From Bryobacteraceae bacterium (GTDB lineage: Bacteria > Acidobacteriota > Terriglobia > Bryobacterales > Bryobacteraceae), in assembly GCA_025055455.1 (NCBI GenBank), contig JANWXD010000001.1:1-64000 (forward strand): a DNA stretch of 64,000 nucleotides, written 5' to 3'. The notes beneath the pieces are model-generated. The model did not search any database. It saw nothing but the letters and a program-made list of their open reading frames with translations, and had not been told where the DNA came from. Position 1 is the first letter of the stretch. Each line of letters opens with the position of its first letter. Both the position numbers and the translations under genes were made by a program. Of this stretch, positions 24,965 through 34,660 are shown piece after piece.

Positions 24965-26890
24965 TTACCGAGCAGAGTTGATGGTTGCCGTTGAGGGAGA
25001 TTGCAGGAACGCGAGAAACTCCTCGGTGTCGCGCGTCAGGCCGGCGAACGTGGCCCGCACGCGTTCGTCCGGATCCAGGATGGCGTAGTAGGGGATAGCC
25101 GTGGTCCCGAAGCGGGACTCGAGCAGACGCTGGTTTTCCTCGGAGGCGGCGTCCGTGCCGTCCGTGTACAGCTCCACCAGCACGAAATCCTTCAGCCGGG
25201 CGGCGATTTCCGGTCGCGGAAACATGTTCGCCTTCATCCAGTGACAATTCGTGCAGGCGTAGCCGGTGAAGCTGACCAGTACGAGCTTGCCTTCGGCCCG
25301 GGCCTGCTCGAGCGCCTGGCGGTACTGGTTCTTGAGCCACACCGGGCCGGCGGAAGCCGCACCGCCGACGCCGGAAGCCGACGGAGGAGGCACGTACGCG
25401 TCCAGTTCCCCGAGCCGTGCGCCGAACATGCCGGGGATCAAACTGAACGAGAACACCAGGAACGCGACCCCGACCATCAAACGCCCGACTCCGAGAGGCT
25501 CGTCGCCGCGAACCCCCTCCATGCGGAGAAAGCCGAGCAGATACAGACCCGGCAGGGCGAACAAGACCACCCAGGCCGCCAAGAAGCGCTCGCGGGTCAG
25601 CACGTTCCACTGCATCACGGCGTCAACATTGCTCCAGTATTTGAGCATCACCGCCAGCACCACGAATCCCAGCACGATCTTGACGCGCGCCATCCAGCCG
25701 CCGCTTTTGGGAAGCCGCTTCAAGTAAGAAGGAAACAAGGCCAGCAAGAAAAACGGCAGCGCCAGGCCGGCGGCGAACGAGACCATGCCCGCCAAGGGAC
25801 GGAGGCCGCCCGCCGTGAGCGAGCCCGCCAGCAACGTGCCGACAAACGGCCCCACGCAAGCGAACGCCGTGAGGGAAAATGTCAAGCCCATCAGCAGGGT
25901 GCCGAGGGAGCCTCCGCGCTGGGAGGCCCGATCCAGCCGCGTGAGGATGCCCGAGGGAATGGTCAGCTCGAAGGCGCCGAGGAGGCTGAGGCCAAACACA
26001 AAGAAGACCAGGGCGATGAAGCCGTTCACCCACGGGCTGGAAGCTAGCTGCTGGGCACCGAACGGTCCTAAGGCCGCAGTGGTCGCCAGGCCGAGTGCGG
26101 AAAACAGAACGATGATCCCCAGGCAGAACAGCACCGCCTGGCCGAGGCTCCCGGTGCGCGAACCGGCTTGCTGATGAACGAAGAACGAAACCGTGATGGG
26201 GATCATGGGAAAGACGCACGGGGTGAACACGGCCGCCAGCCCGAATCCGAAAGCGACGGCGAGGAAGAGGGCGAGCCCCCCTGCCTGCGGTGGCGCAGAC
26301 GGGGCGGGCGGCGGCGCGGCAGCGGCACGCGAAGGCTCGAACAACAGGTATCCGGGCGGCAGCGTGACGTTGGGTGCCGCGGCAAGAGCGTCGATGCGGA
26401 GCGTCGCCGTGGCGGTGCGGCGCACCGGCAGCAAACATTGCTTGGCGTCACAGGCTTGATAGCGCGCCTGCGCTGCGAGCTCCAGCGGTCCTGCCGGGGC
26501 TTCCGAACTCAGTTCCACTTCGAGCAGGAACTCGACCTTGTTCTCATACGCTTCGACGTCGAGATTGAAATTGGGATCGAACTTGCGCTTGGGCGGAGGC
26601 TGGTAGACGCGGTAGCGCGCGATGGCGGGGTGGTCGGCCAGCTTCAACGTAGTGGGAATCGGCCCTCCCGCAGGAGTGGACAGCGAATAGAGGTACCAGC
26701 CGGGCTCGATGGTGGCCACCAGCCGCGCCAGAACCTTTGCGCCGGGCGGTACGACGGGCGGCTCGAGCGATAAAGACCACTTGACGGGATCCAGCCGCTG
26801 GGCTCCCAGGGGTGCGACCACGCCGCAGAAGAGCGTCAGGGCCGCCAGACGGAAGGTCCGGCGTCTAGGACGGGTTCTGGGCCAATACAT
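24965..26890 (-). CDS. dsbD: Thiol:disulfide interchange protein DsbD
   Basis: About 641 residues from ATG 26890, chosen because an export signal follows ([19 protein letters not shown]); the open frame extends upstream only inside plsX. It has all three DsbD parts: a periplasmic N-terminal domain with C147/C152 (CDAKQC), an eight-helix membrane core with the paired cysteines in TPCVFPM (C225) and FACVGPF, and a C-terminal thioredoxin domain with CTNC at ~546-549 and cis-Pro in TAIPYY. It carries electrons from cytoplasmic thioredoxin to periplasmic thiols. The start overlaps the end of plsX by 26 bp, so it is cotranscribed. Confidence 0.92.
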   Translation of the reverse strand: MYWPRTRPRRRTFRLAALTLFCGVVAPLGAQRLDPVKWSLSLEPPVVPPGAKVLARLVATIEPGWYLYSLSTPAGGPIPTTLKLADHPAIARYRVYQPPPKRKFDPNFNLDVEAYENKVEFLLEVELSSEAPAGPLELAAQARYQACDAKQCLLPVRRTATATLRIDALAAAPNVTLPPGYLLFEPSRAAAAPPPAPSAPPQAGGLALFLAVAFGFGLAAVFTPCVFPMIPITVSFFVHQQAGSRTGSLGQAVLFCLGIIVLFSALGLATTAALGPFGAQQLASSPWVNGFIALVFFVFGLSLLGAFELTIPSGILTRLDRASQRGGSLGTLLMGLTFSLTAFACVGPFVGTLLAGSLTAGGLRPLAGMVSFAAGLALPFFLLALFPSYLKRLPKSGGWMARVKIVLGFVVLAVMLKYWSNVDAVMQWNVLTRERFLAAWVVLFALPGLYLLGFLRMEGVRGDEPLGVGRLMVGVAFLVFSFSLIPGMFGARLGELDAYVPPPSASGVGGAASAGPVWLKNQYRQALEQARAEGKLVLVSFTGYACTNCHWMKANMFPRPEIAARLKDFVLVELYTDGTDAASEENQRLLESRFGTTAIPYYAILDPDERVRATFAGLTRDTEEFLAFLQSPSTATINSAR

Positions 26891-27893
26891 GCGCCGACCA
26901 ATTCTGTAGCTCGCTCTCGATGCGCTGGTTGACCTGGCCCGCGGAGAACTCCGCCGCCACCCGGATCGCATTCTTGATGGCATTGGCGTTGGAGCGGCCA
27001 TGACAAATAATGCAGACGCCGCGGACCCCGAGCAAGGGAGCGCCGCCGTACTCGGAATAATCCACCCGCCGCTTGAAGTTCGTGTACGCGGCCCGAGAAA
27101 GGACGTAGCCGATCTGCCGCGTAATGGTGGCCTTGAGGGATTCTTCCAGCAGATGCTTGACGACCTCCACCATACCCTCACTGACTTTCAGCGCCACGTT
27201 GCCCGTAAAGCCGTCGCAGACAATGACGTCGGCGGCGCCGGTGTAGAGGTCCCGGCCTTCGACATTGCCAATGAAGTTCAGCGGCAGCGACTTGATCAGG
27301 CGCGCGGCGCTGCGCGTCAGTTCGTTGCCCTTGTGCTCTTCTTCGCCGATGGACAGCAGGCCGACGCGGGGATTGGCGGTGTGGAAGATGACGCGGGAGT
27401 AGATATTGCCCATAACGGCGAACTGGGCGAGCATGCGCGGGGTGCAGTCCACGTTGGCGCCGACGTCCACCATCACGGCGGGTTTGCCTTTCAGGGTGGG
27501 GAAGGCCGACGCGAGCGCCGGGCGCTCGACGCCCGGCACCGTGCCCTGCACCATTTTGGCGGTGATCATCACGGCGCCAGTGTTGCCGGCCGAGACCCAG
27601 CCTTGAGCCACCCCGTCGCGGACCAAGCGAGCGGCCACGCGGATGGAGCTATCGCGCTTGGCGCGGACCGCTTTGGTGGCGCTGTCCTCCATCAGCACGC
27701 GCTCGCTGGCGTGGACGATCTCGATCGGTAGTTTTCGTACCCCATCGTGCCGCGCGCATTCCTCCCGCAGGATGTCCTCGCGGCCGACTAAGATCACGCG
27801 CACGCCGAGCGTTTTGGCCGCGCGGACGGCTCCCTCGACTTCCGGTTTGGGGGCGTGGTCGCCGCCCATGGCATCCACTGCGATCGTGACCAT
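26865..27893 (-). CDS. plsX: Phosphate acyltransferase PlsX
   Basis: A 342-residue protein starting [15 protein letters not shown], the diagnostic N-terminus of PlsX. PlsX makes acyl-phosphate from acyl-ACP for the first step of phospholipid synthesis. Further conserved stretches are [16 protein letters not shown] and [11 protein letters not shown]. It follows rpmF in the common yceD-rpmF-plsX order, but fabH is not next; instead dsbD overlaps its end. Confidence 0.96.
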   Translation of the reverse strand: MVTIAVDAMGGDHAPKPEVEGAVRAAKTLGVRVILVGREDILREECARHDGVRKLPIEIVHASERVLMEDSATKAVRAKRDSSIRVAARLVRDGVAQGWVSAGNTGAVMITAKMVQGTVPGVERPALASAFPTLKGKPAVMVDVGANVDCTPRMLAQFAVMGNIYSRVIFHTANPRVGLLSIGEEEHKGNELTRSAARLIKSLPLNFIGNVEGRDLYTGAADVIVCDGFTGNVALKVSEGMVEVVKHLLEESLKATITRQIGYVLSRAAYTNFKRRVDYSEYGGAPLLGVRGVCIICHGRSNANAIKNAIRVAAEFSAGQVNQRIESELQNWSAHVLAQNPS

Positions 27894-27920
27894 AACCGGC
27901 TCGGGAACAGCTGCTTCGCC

Positions 27921-28103
27921 CTACTCTTCTTCGACCTCGATGACTTCGCGTCCCTTGTACGTGCCGCAGTGAGGACAAACGCGGTGCGGCAGCTTCGGTT
28001 CGTGGCAATTCGGGCACTCGGTCAGCCCCGCCGCTCGGAGCGCGTCGTGGGCGCGGCGGTTATTAGTGCGCCGTTGGGAATGTCTGCGTTTTGGATTCGC
28101 CAT
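27921..28103 (-). CDS. rpmF: 50S ribosomal protein L32
   Basis: A 60-residue basic protein starting [20 protein letters not shown], the canonical L32 N-terminus. It keeps a complete four-cysteine zinc ribbon (CPNC ... CPHC), so this is the zinc-binding (C+) form. It lies between yceD and plsX, as in many bacteria. Confidence 0.98.
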   Translation of the reverse strand: MANPKRRHSQRRTNNRRAHDALRAAGLTECPNCHEPKLPHRVCPHCGTYKGREVIEVEEE

Positions 28104-28161
28104 GAGTCACAAAACCTTGCTCTTCCATCTTACTGAAGCGTGCGAAGATTCTAGCGCGGGA

Positions 28162-28680
28162 CTACAGGTCCCGAAGCGCCGCCCAGCGGTCGTCCACCGC
28201 CTGGGGACGGCAGGCGCAGGGGGCCAAGTTGCGATTTTGGCCGCACTGCGGACAGATGCCCTTGCAGTCCTCGCGGCAGATGCGCCGCATCGGAAGCGCC
28301 AGCAGGATCTGTTCCCGCAGAACGTCCTCCAGTTCGAGACCCTCGCCCTGATAGAAAGCCACCTCGCAGTCGCTTTCGCTGAGCTCGACCTCCTCGACGC
28401 GCGGCGATGAGGTGAGCGGTTCGTAAAACAGGTCAAACGCCAAGTCCAGCGGGAAGCTGGCCGGTTCCAGGCAGCGGTCGCACTCGGCCTGCATGCACAC
28501 GGTGAGCCGACCGCGGACGCGAATCTCGCCGCCGGAGTTAGGGATCAGCTCCGCTGAGCCGCTGGCTTCGAGCAGCGAGGCTTGCCACAGCTTCGCATCG
28601 AAGAACTCGATCTGGCCCGGCGGAAACGTCTCGTGAAAGCGGACCTTCCGCAGCTCCATCTCGCGGACGCTGAGGAACAT
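28162..28680 (-). CDS. YceD/DUF177 family protein
   Basis: A 172-residue protein of the DUF177/YceD family, linked in other bacteria to 23S rRNA accumulation. It has the characteristic cysteine pair CDRC (near residue 70) and a C-terminal motif CKGICPQCGQN that could bind a metal. The ATG at 28680 has a strong AGGGGAGG upstream and a TATAAT element further up. Its position directly before rpmF supports the assignment. Confidence 0.9.
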   Translation of the reverse strand: MFLSVREMELRKVRFHETFPPGQIEFFDAKLWQASLLEASGSAELIPNSGGEIRVRGRLTVCMQAECDRCLEPASFPLDLAFDLFYEPLTSSPRVEEVELSESDCEVAFYQGEGLELEDVLREQILLALPMRRICREDCKGICPQCGQNRNLAPCACRPQAVDDRWAALRDL

Positions 28681-28720
28681 TGAGACCTCCCCTGCCGGCT
28701 CGGACGTTGATTTCCTTTTT

Positions 28721-28726
28721 ATTATA
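28721..28726 (-). promoter_or_regulatory. Consensus -10 element of the yceD-rpmF-plsX-dsbD transcript
   Basis: On the minus strand the hexamer at 28726-28721 is a perfect TATAAT, about 40 bases before the yceD start, in an AT-rich island within GC-rich DNA. A -35 element at optimal spacing is weak (closest CGACAA, 19-base spacer), so the promoter may depend on the strong -10. Confidence 0.55.
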
Positions 28727-28767
28727 GCGGGCTTGGGCCGGACCCTTGTCGTCGCAAGCGGGGGATC

Positions 28768-29559
28768 TTAGTCCCGCAGACGCCAGCGGTCGGTGTGAAA
28801 TTCGGCCCGGTCTTCATTCCAGGTGCCGAACTTGGCCGCCATCTGCCCGCCGTCTACGAAGAGCGCTGCGCCAGTGATGTACGAAGCCAGGTCGGAGGCA
28901 AGGAACGCAATGGCCGCGCCCACCTCTTCGGGTTCGCCGCCGCGACCCAAGGGAATATCGCGGAAGTAGTCTTTCAGAACCTGGGGCGAAGCGAAGTACT
29001 GCGTCGTCAGCCGGGTGCGGATCAGCCCCGGGCAGACGGCGTTGACGCGAATCTGGTACGGGCCCAGTTCGTTAGCGGCGGTGTGGAGGATGCCGAGGAG
29101 GCCGGCTTTGCTGGCGTTATAAGCGATCAAATCGGCTTCCCCGTCGAAGGAGTTCGTCGAGGCCGTCAGGACGATGGCGCCCCGGCGGCGCGGCTTCATG
29201 CGGGCGGCGGCCGCCTGCACCGTCTCGAACACGCCGGTCAGGTTGACGGCGATGGTGCGGTCCCATTGTTCCCGCGTGGTGGCGTTGAGTTCGGCCGGGG
29301 CGCCGATGCCGGCGTTGGCGACCACCACGTCGGGTGCGCCGGCGGCGTCGAAGGCCGCTTCCAGCGAGGCGCGGTCGGTGACATCGGCGACGTAGCCGCG
29401 GGCTCCGAACGTCGCCGCCACTTCCGCGGGCCGCTCCGAGGCGAGATCGAGGATCCAGACGGCAGCCCCCGCCGAAGCCAGGATTCGGGCGGCCGCCAGC
29501 CCAATGCCGTTGGCGCCCCCGGTGACGATCGCCGTCTTGCCGTGAAAGTCCAGCTGCAT
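28768..29559 (-). CDS. SDR-family oxidoreductase
   Basis: About 263 residues from ATG 29559 (M-Q-L-D-F-H-G-K-T). It is a classical short-chain dehydrogenase/reductase with cofactor loop TGGANGIG, the NAG motif VVANAG, the catalytic serine region VLTASTNS and YNASK. An aspartate after the second strand (LDLAS) favours NAD over NADP. The C-terminal ~25 residues are charged and unusual (TWNEDRAEFHTDRW). The substrate is unknown. The gene is divergent from the CRTAC1 gene, with a REP-like repeat between them. Confidence 0.88.
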   Translation of the reverse strand: MQLDFHGKTAIVTGGANGIGLAAARILASAGAAVWILDLASERPAEVAATFGARGYVADVTDRASLEAAFDAAGAPDVVVANAGIGAPAELNATTREQWDRTIAVNLTGVFETVQAAAARMKPRRRGAIVLTASTNSFDGEADLIAYNASKAGLLGILHTAANELGPYQIRVNAVCPGLIRTRLTTQYFASPQVLKDYFRDIPLGRGGEPEEVGAAIAFLASDLASYITGAALFVDGGQMAAKFGTWNEDRAEFHTDRWRLRD

Positions 29560-29583
29560 AGCAGTCCGTTTTAACACGCCACC

Positions 29584-29670
29584 GTTTCCGGGGGGACAGG
29601 CGACGCAACCCCGATATTCGGCTCCCCTTGGCCGCGGCGAGTTTGGGGTTGCGTAGCCTGTCCCCGAAAC
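29584..29670. repeat. REP-like inverted repeat
   Basis: The left arm 29584-29612 and right arm 29645-29670 are reverse complements over about 26 bases with small mismatches. Both contain GGGGACAGGC followed by ACGCAACCCC when read in the same orientation. The 32-base spacer is GC-rich. It fits a single REP/BIME-type hairpin mobilised by RAYT-like enzymes, or a palindromic transcription end between divergent genes. Confidence 0.75.
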
Positions 29671-29684
29671 TCATACTGGGTGGG

Positions 29685-31418
29685 GTGGGGCGGTTGACCC
29701 GGCGCGAGCTGCTGGCTTTGTTGGCGACGGCGCCGATCCCGCTCCAGGGCCAAGGTGTGGCCACGCGCGGCGTCAAGCCGCTGCCGCGCGGCAAGCCCTC
29801 GGGCCTTCCGTTTCACGCCCGCTTCACCGACGTGGCGCCGCAGGCGGGCCTGACCGCACCGGTCATTTACGGCGGCGTGGACCGAAAGGACTACATTCTC
29901 GAAACCATCGGCTGCGGCGCGGCCTTCTTCGACTACGACAACGACGGCTGGCTCGACATTTTTCTGCTCGGCGGCACGCGCCTCGAAGGAAATCCCGAAG
30001 GCGCCACCAACCGGCTCTATAAGAACAACCGCGACGGCACCTTTACCGACGTCACGGAGAAAGCCGGACTTGCCCGTACCGGCTGGGCATCTTCGGTCGC
30101 TGTGGGCGACTACAATAACGACGGCTTCGAAGATCTCTTTGTCACTTACTGGGGCCAGAACGTCCTATACCGTAACAACGGCGACGGAACCTTTACCGAT
30201 GTGACCAAGGAAGCGGGGCTTCTCGAGTCGCGGCGGCGCTGGGGCGCCGGCTGCACCTTTGTGGATTACAACCGGGACGGTTATCTTGATCTTTTCGTGT
30301 CCAATTACCTCGAGTTCGATTTCGCCAAAGTCCCGAAACCGGGCGGAAACATCAATTGCACCTGGAAAGGCATTCCCGTCAACTGCGGGCCGCGCGGCCT
30401 TCCCCCGGGCGTCCACAGCCTCTACCGCAACAACGGCGATGGAACGTTCACCGACGTCAGCGTCGCTTCCGGCGTGGCCAACGCCACCGGCACCTACGGC
30501 ATGACCGTCGTCGCCGCCGACTTCGACAACGACGGCTGGCCCGACATCTACGTGGCGTGCGATTCGACTCCCAGCCTTTACTTCCGCAACAACCGCGACG
30601 GCACCTTCACCGAAGAAGGTCTCGAACGGGGCGTGGCGCTCAACGAAGATGGCATGGAGCAAGCCGGCATGGGGCTCGGCATCGGCGACTACGACCTGGA
30701 CGGCAACTTGGACATTTTCAAGACGCATTTCTCCGACGACACCAACATCCTCTACCGCAACAACGGCAAGGGCGTCTTCGAGGACATGACCATCCGCGCC
30801 GGCCTGGCCGTCGAAACCCGCTTTGTCGGCTGGGGCGCCGGGATCGTGGACCTGGACAACGACGGCTGGCCAGACATCTTTTTTGTCACCGGCAGCGTGT
30901 ATCCAGAAGTGGAAAAGCATCTGCCCGCCTACCCTTACCGGACGCCCCGCGTTATCTTCCGCAACCTCGGCAACGGCAAGTTCGAAGAGCTGATCGAGGA
31001 GGGCGGGCCCGGCGTGGCCGCGGCCCATTCCAGCCGGGGTTGCGCCTTCGGCGACTTCGACAACGACGGCGACCTGGACATCCTGATCGTGAACATGAAC
31101 GAGCCCCCTTCGCTGTTGCGCAACGACTTGAGCGGCCGCAACCAGTGGCTGAAAGTCAAGCTCATCGGCACCAAGTCCAACCGCAGCGCCATCGGCGCTC
31201 GCGTGGTGTGTCGTTATGGGAAATTCCGTCAGGTGCAAGAAGTGCTGAGCCAATCGAGCTTTTATTCCGTCAACGATTCGCGCCTGCACTTCGGTCTGGG
31301 CGCCGCTGAGACCGCGGATCTGGAGGTGCGCTGGCCGACCGGTGCCGTCGAGAGGTTTCTGAAAGTTCCCGCAAACCAGTTGGTTGTCGTGAAAGAGGGA
31401 GAAGGAATTCTCCGTTAG
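29685..31418 (+). CDS. CRTAC1-family protein with Tat-like signal (FG-GAP repeats, UnbV/ASPIC C-terminus)
   Basis: About 577 residues. The start is uncertain: GTG 29685 or TTG 29694 puts a twin-arginine-type signal (LTRRELLALLATAPIP) at the N-terminus, whereas a TTG at 29628 would place the start inside the REP-like repeat. The body has seven D-x-D/N-x-D-G loops (DYDNDGWLDIF through DFDNDGDLDIL) forming a beta-propeller, and a C-terminal UnbV/ASPIC module (QWLKVKLIGTKSNRSAIGA). It is a paralogue of the minus-strand gene at 20291-21964 but belongs to a different subfamily. It is extracellular, with unknown function. Confidence 0.87.
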   Translation: MGRLTRRELLALLATAPIPLQGQGVATRGVKPLPRGKPSGLPFHARFTDVAPQAGLTAPVIYGGVDRKDYILETIGCGAAFFDYDNDGWLDIFLLGGTRLEGNPEGATNRLYKNNRDGTFTDVTEKAGLARTGWASSVAVGDYNNDGFEDLFVTYWGQNVLYRNNGDGTFTDVTKEAGLLESRRRWGAGCTFVDYNRDGYLDLFVSNYLEFDFAKVPKPGGNINCTWKGIPVNCGPRGLPPGVHSLYRNNGDGTFTDVSVASGVANATGTYGMTVVAADFDNDGWPDIYVACDSTPSLYFRNNRDGTFTEEGLERGVALNEDGMEQAGMGLGIGDYDLDGNLDIFKTHFSDDTNILYRNNGKGVFEDMTIRAGLAVETRFVGWGAGIVDLDNDGWPDIFFVTGSVYPEVEKHLPAYPYRTPRVIFRNLGNGKFEELIEEGGPGVAAAHSSRGCAFGDFDNDGDLDILIVNMNEPPSLLRNDLSGRNQWLKVKLIGTKSNRSAIGARVVCRYGKFRQVQEVLSQSSFYSVNDSRLHFGLGAAETADLEVRWPTGAVERFLKVPANQLVVVKEGEGILR

Positions 31419-31539
31419 CGAAACCCCGGCCCGGAGAACGCCCCAAGTTAAACCTCGAAATCACCTTGGCCGCAGGAGCCGTTCATTCGTAGCTCGTTCG
31501 GCCCCAATTTCGCAGGTGTGGCATTACACTGAAGCTGAG

Positions 31540-32922
31540 ATGCATCGCGAGAAGCAGATTTACCTCGCCAAGATCGCAGCCGTCTTGTCCGTCCTTCCAG
31601 TTCTGATCTATGCCTACAGTTTCGGCGCCCCCCGTCGCAGCACTGGGGCCCCGGGCGACGACACCTGCTTCACGGCCGGGTGCCACCAAGCCCCGGGCAG
31701 CACGTTGATCCGAGACTCGAGCGCCATCCAGCTCGACCCCGGCCGGCCGGACATGACCTATGTGCCAGGCGGCGGCAAGGTCCGCTGGACGGTGACGATC
31801 AGCGACCCCCAAGCGGTTGTCTTCGGCTTCCAGCTCACGGCGCGGCTGGAAAGCGACACGCGGAACGGGCAAGCCGGGGACTTCGAGCCGGCGGACTCCT
31901 CCACCCAAGTCCTCTGTGACGATGGCTCCCTCAAGACCGCGACCCAGCCCTGCCGGCCCGGCGTGACGGTGCAATTTGTGGGACACAGCGTGCGGCGGAC
32001 TTCGGGCACGTTCAGTTTCGATTGGACGCCGCCCGCCACCAACGTGGGCAACGTTCTGGTATGGATCGCCGCCAACGCCGCGAATGGCAATGGCATGACC
32101 TCCGGAGACCGCATTCACCTAGCGGGACCGTTCGTGCTCCGACCCGCCGCCATTGGCCCGCGACCCACGATCGCGCAGGGCGGCGCCGTGAACGCCTGGA
32201 GCTCGAGGCCGACAATCTCCTCCGGCGCTTGGATGTCCATCTACGGCCAGAACCTGGCGCCCACGACCCGCACTTGGCGGGCAAGCGAAATCGTCAGCGG
32301 AGTGCTGCCAACCCAGTTGGATGGTGTGAGCGTAAAGATCAACAACCGGGACGCGTTCGTTTACTACATCAGCCCAACCCAGATCAATGTGCAGGCTCCC
32401 GACGACGATACCACGGGCATGGTGCCAGTGGTCGTCGCCACCCCGAACGGGACCAGTGACCCGGTCATGGTGGAAAAGCGGCGGATCGCTCCGGCGTTGT
32501 TCACGTGGGCGGGTTTCGTCCCTGACGGGCAGCGGTATGTCGGCGCGCTGTTCCCTGACAGCGATTTTTCCGGCAGACCTTGGGTCGGACGGCCCGGCCT
32601 GCTGGCACCGCTGAACATTCCGACCCGGCCGGCGCGACCGGGTGAATTCGTTCTGCTCTTTGCCACCGGATGTGGCGACACCAACCCGGCACAGCCAGCG
32701 GGCCGGGTGGTGAGCGGAGCGCCGCGCTTGACCAATCCAGTGGCCGTCCGCATCGGCGGCGTGCCAGCGGAGGTGTTCGAGAACACCGGCTTTCTGATCT
32801 TCGCCGGCGAGTGCCAGTTCAACGTGCGGATTCCAGACGTCCCGGACGGAGACCAGCGGGTGGAGTTGCAAATCGGCGGCGTGGAGACGCAGCAGGAAGT
32901 TTACATCACTGTCCAGCGGTGA
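31540..32922 (+). CDS. Secreted protein: choice-of-anchor V-like domain plus Solibacter-type C-terminal (TIGR03437-like) domain
   Basis: About 460 residues from ATG 31540. An N-terminal signal or anchor (KIAAVLSVLPVLIYAYSFG) is followed by TGAPGDDTCFTAGCH, the opening of the reelin-like/choice-of-anchor V domain. The heme-like motif is CX4CH rather than the usual CxxCH. Residues ~205-460 form the Ig-like domain typical of Solibacter (VNAWSSRPTISSGAWMSIYG, YISPTQINVQAP, RPARPGEFVLLFATGCG, FNVRIPDVPDGD). Probably extracellular; no enzymatic role is visible. It is followed 30 bp later by another protein with the same C-terminal domain. Confidence 0.8.
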   Translation: MHREKQIYLAKIAAVLSVLPVLIYAYSFGAPRRSTGAPGDDTCFTAGCHQAPGSTLIRDSSAIQLDPGRPDMTYVPGGGKVRWTVTISDPQAVVFGFQLTARLESDTRNGQAGDFEPADSSTQVLCDDGSLKTATQPCRPGVTVQFVGHSVRRTSGTFSFDWTPPATNVGNVLVWIAANAANGNGMTSGDRIHLAGPFVLRPAAIGPRPTIAQGGAVNAWSSRPTISSGAWMSIYGQNLAPTTRTWRASEIVSGVLPTQLDGVSVKINNRDAFVYYISPTQINVQAPDDDTTGMVPVVVATPNGTSDPVMVEKRRIAPALFTWAGFVPDGQRYVGALFPDSDFSGRPWVGRPGLLAPLNIPTRPARPGEFVLLFATGCGDTNPAQPAGRVVSGAPRLTNPVAVRIGGVPAEVFENTGFLIFAGECQFNVRIPDVPDGDQRVELQIGGVETQQEVYITVQR

Positions 32923-32952
32923 GAATTTCTCCATGCCCTGCCCACTACTGGC

Positions 32953-33771
32953 ATGAGGCTTCTCATGCGAGCGGTGGTCTGGCTGGCCGCGGGGCTGGGC
33001 GGGCTCTGCTGGGCCCAAAGCGAAGCACATTGCACGTCAACCGGCCCCTGCTATTCCGAGGGGGGCCTGGTCAACGGGGCCAGCTTCGTGGCAGGCGCTC
33101 TGGCGCCGAACACCTTGGCCACGCTGTTCGGTTCGCGCCTGGCGTGGGGAACCCGCGCGATCACTTGGGAGGATGTGGAGGCAGGTGCTTTGCCGACGGT
33201 CTTGCCGGGGACGGGAGTGCGCGTGCTGGTCAGTGACCGCCCCGCCCAGATCTACTTCGTCTCACCGACCCAGGTGAACTTCCTCATCCCGACGAACCTC
33301 ACTGCCGGCGAGGTGACGATCCAACTGGTGCGAGACGCCACGGCGGGGCCTCCGCTGCGGGTGCGGCTGCGGGAGACCGCTCCGGCGCTCTTCTTGCTTG
33401 ACCCGGAAACAGTGATCGCCACCCGCAAAGATTTCTCGCTGATCCGCCGCGAACAGCCTGCACGGCCTGGAGAAGAGATCATCCTTTGGGCGACCGGGCT
33501 GGGCCCCACGGTTCCCCCCCAGGTCTACGGCCGGATCCCCACCGCGGCGAGCCGGATCGAACGCGCGCGCAGCTTCGCGGTCTTGCTCGACGGCGCCGCG
33601 GTAGCGCCGGAGCGGATCTCTTATGTCGGCGTGGCCCCGGGGTTCGCCGGTTTGTATCAAATCAATTTGACGCTGCCGGAAGAACTGAACGAGAACCCAG
33701 AAGTCCGCATCGCGGTGGGGGCCGACATAAGCCCGCCCGGGTTGCGGCTTGCGGCGCGGCGGTCCGACTAG
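32953..33771 (+). CDS. Secreted protein with Solibacter-type (TIGR03437-like) Ig domain
   Basis: A 272-residue protein with signal peptide (~1-21, ending CWAQ). Almost all of the rest is one TIGR03437-like unit: VNGASFVAGALAPNTLATLFG, IYFVSPTQVNFLIP, RPGEEIILWATGLGPT, YQINLTLPEEL. Unlike the preceding gene there is no extra N-terminal domain. The domain is known almost only from Acidobacteria and its function is not known. Probable operon with the upstream gene. Confidence 0.8.
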   Translation: MRLLMRAVVWLAAGLGGLCWAQSEAHCTSTGPCYSEGGLVNGASFVAGALAPNTLATLFGSRLAWGTRAITWEDVEAGALPTVLPGTGVRVLVSDRPAQIYFVSPTQVNFLIPTNLTAGEVTIQLVRDATAGPPLRVRLRETAPALFLLDPETVIATRKDFSLIRREQPARPGEEIILWATGLGPTVPPQVYGRIPTAASRIERARSFAVLLDGAAVAPERISYVGVAPGFAGLYQINLTLPEELNENPEVRIAVGADISPPGLRLAARRSD

Positions 33772-33842
33772 ATCCGGGAAACGCACAAAAGATGCGGCAC
33801 GTTTAACGAGGTGTGGGCTAGAATGAGCCAAGGGAGGCCGGA

Positions 33843-34655
33843 ATGTACCGCGGTGTTGCGGCGTTGGTTGGATGTGCTTGCGCCCTGTTGGCCCAGACCA
33901 CTTCCGAGGGCGCGCAGCAGACGGGCTGGCGGGAGGTCAGCCCCGCCGGATCGGGACAATATGTCGTCGAGCCGGGCACGCGCATTCCCCTGAGCCTGCT
34001 GAACAGCGTCAGCACGAAGCACTCGGCCGAAGGCGACCGGGTCTATTTGGAGACGATTTTCCCGATTCTGGCCAACGGCCGTGTGGTCATCCCTCCGGGG
34101 AGTTACGTGGCGGGGACGATTACGGAAGTCAAGCGGCCGGGGCGCGTCAAGGGCCGCGGCGAGTTGTATCTCCGTTTCGATTCGTTGACTCTGCCGAACG
34201 GCGTGACGCGAGACTTCCGCGCCCGCGTAGGCGCCCTGGACGGCAGTGCAACGCAGGAGCTGGACCGGGAAGAAGGCAAGATCAAGAGCGAGGGCAACAA
34301 AGGGGGAGATGCCCGCACGGTGGGGGAAGCGACGGCCGCGGGCGCTTCCATCGGCGTGATCTCGGGCAGCGCTGCGGGACGGCCGGGTCTGGGCACCGCG
34401 ATTGGCGCGGCCGCGGGCGCGACGGCGGGCATGCTCGGCGTGCTGCTTTCCCGGGGACCCGACGTCGTGCTCACGCGAGGCACGACGCTCGAAATGGTCC
34501 TCGATCGCCCTCTGAGCTTCACGGCCGAAGAAATTGACTTCAGTGCAGCGTCGCTGCCCCGAACCAGCGTCGGCGCCAGCGCGCCGCCCGCACGCCAAGA
34601 CAAGGAACGTCGCGGCTTGCCCCTTCCCGGGCGCGTCGGACGCTGGCCGTACTGA
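33843..34655 (+). CDS. Secreted/lipid-envelope protein of unknown function with glycine-rich region
   Basis: A 270-residue protein with a short signal peptide (VAALVGCACALLAQ). The body resembles the TrbI/VirB10-like beta domain seen in acidobacterial proteins: IPLSLLNSVSTKHSAEGDRV, then VVIPPGSYVAGTITEVKRPG, then ELYLRFDSLTLPNG. A Gly/Ala-rich segment (~165-205, GISGSAAGRPGLGTAIGAAAG-like) may span or associate with a membrane, and the C-terminal tail is Arg/Pro-rich. It is not part of a secretion operon here, so no function is assigned. It ends 5 bp before the adenylation gene. Confidence 0.7.
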   Translation: MYRGVAALVGCACALLAQTTSEGAQQTGWREVSPAGSGQYVVEPGTRIPLSLLNSVSTKHSAEGDRVYLETIFPILANGRVVIPPGSYVAGTITEVKRPGRVKGRGELYLRFDSLTLPNGVTRDFRARVGALDGSATQELDREEGKIKSEGNKGGDARTVGEATAAGASIGVISGSAAGRPGLGTAIGAAAGATAGMLGVLLSRGPDVVLTRGTTLEMVLDRPLSFTAEEIDFSAASLPRTSVGASAPPARQDKERRGLPLPGRVGRWPY

Positions 34656-34660
34656 ACCGA

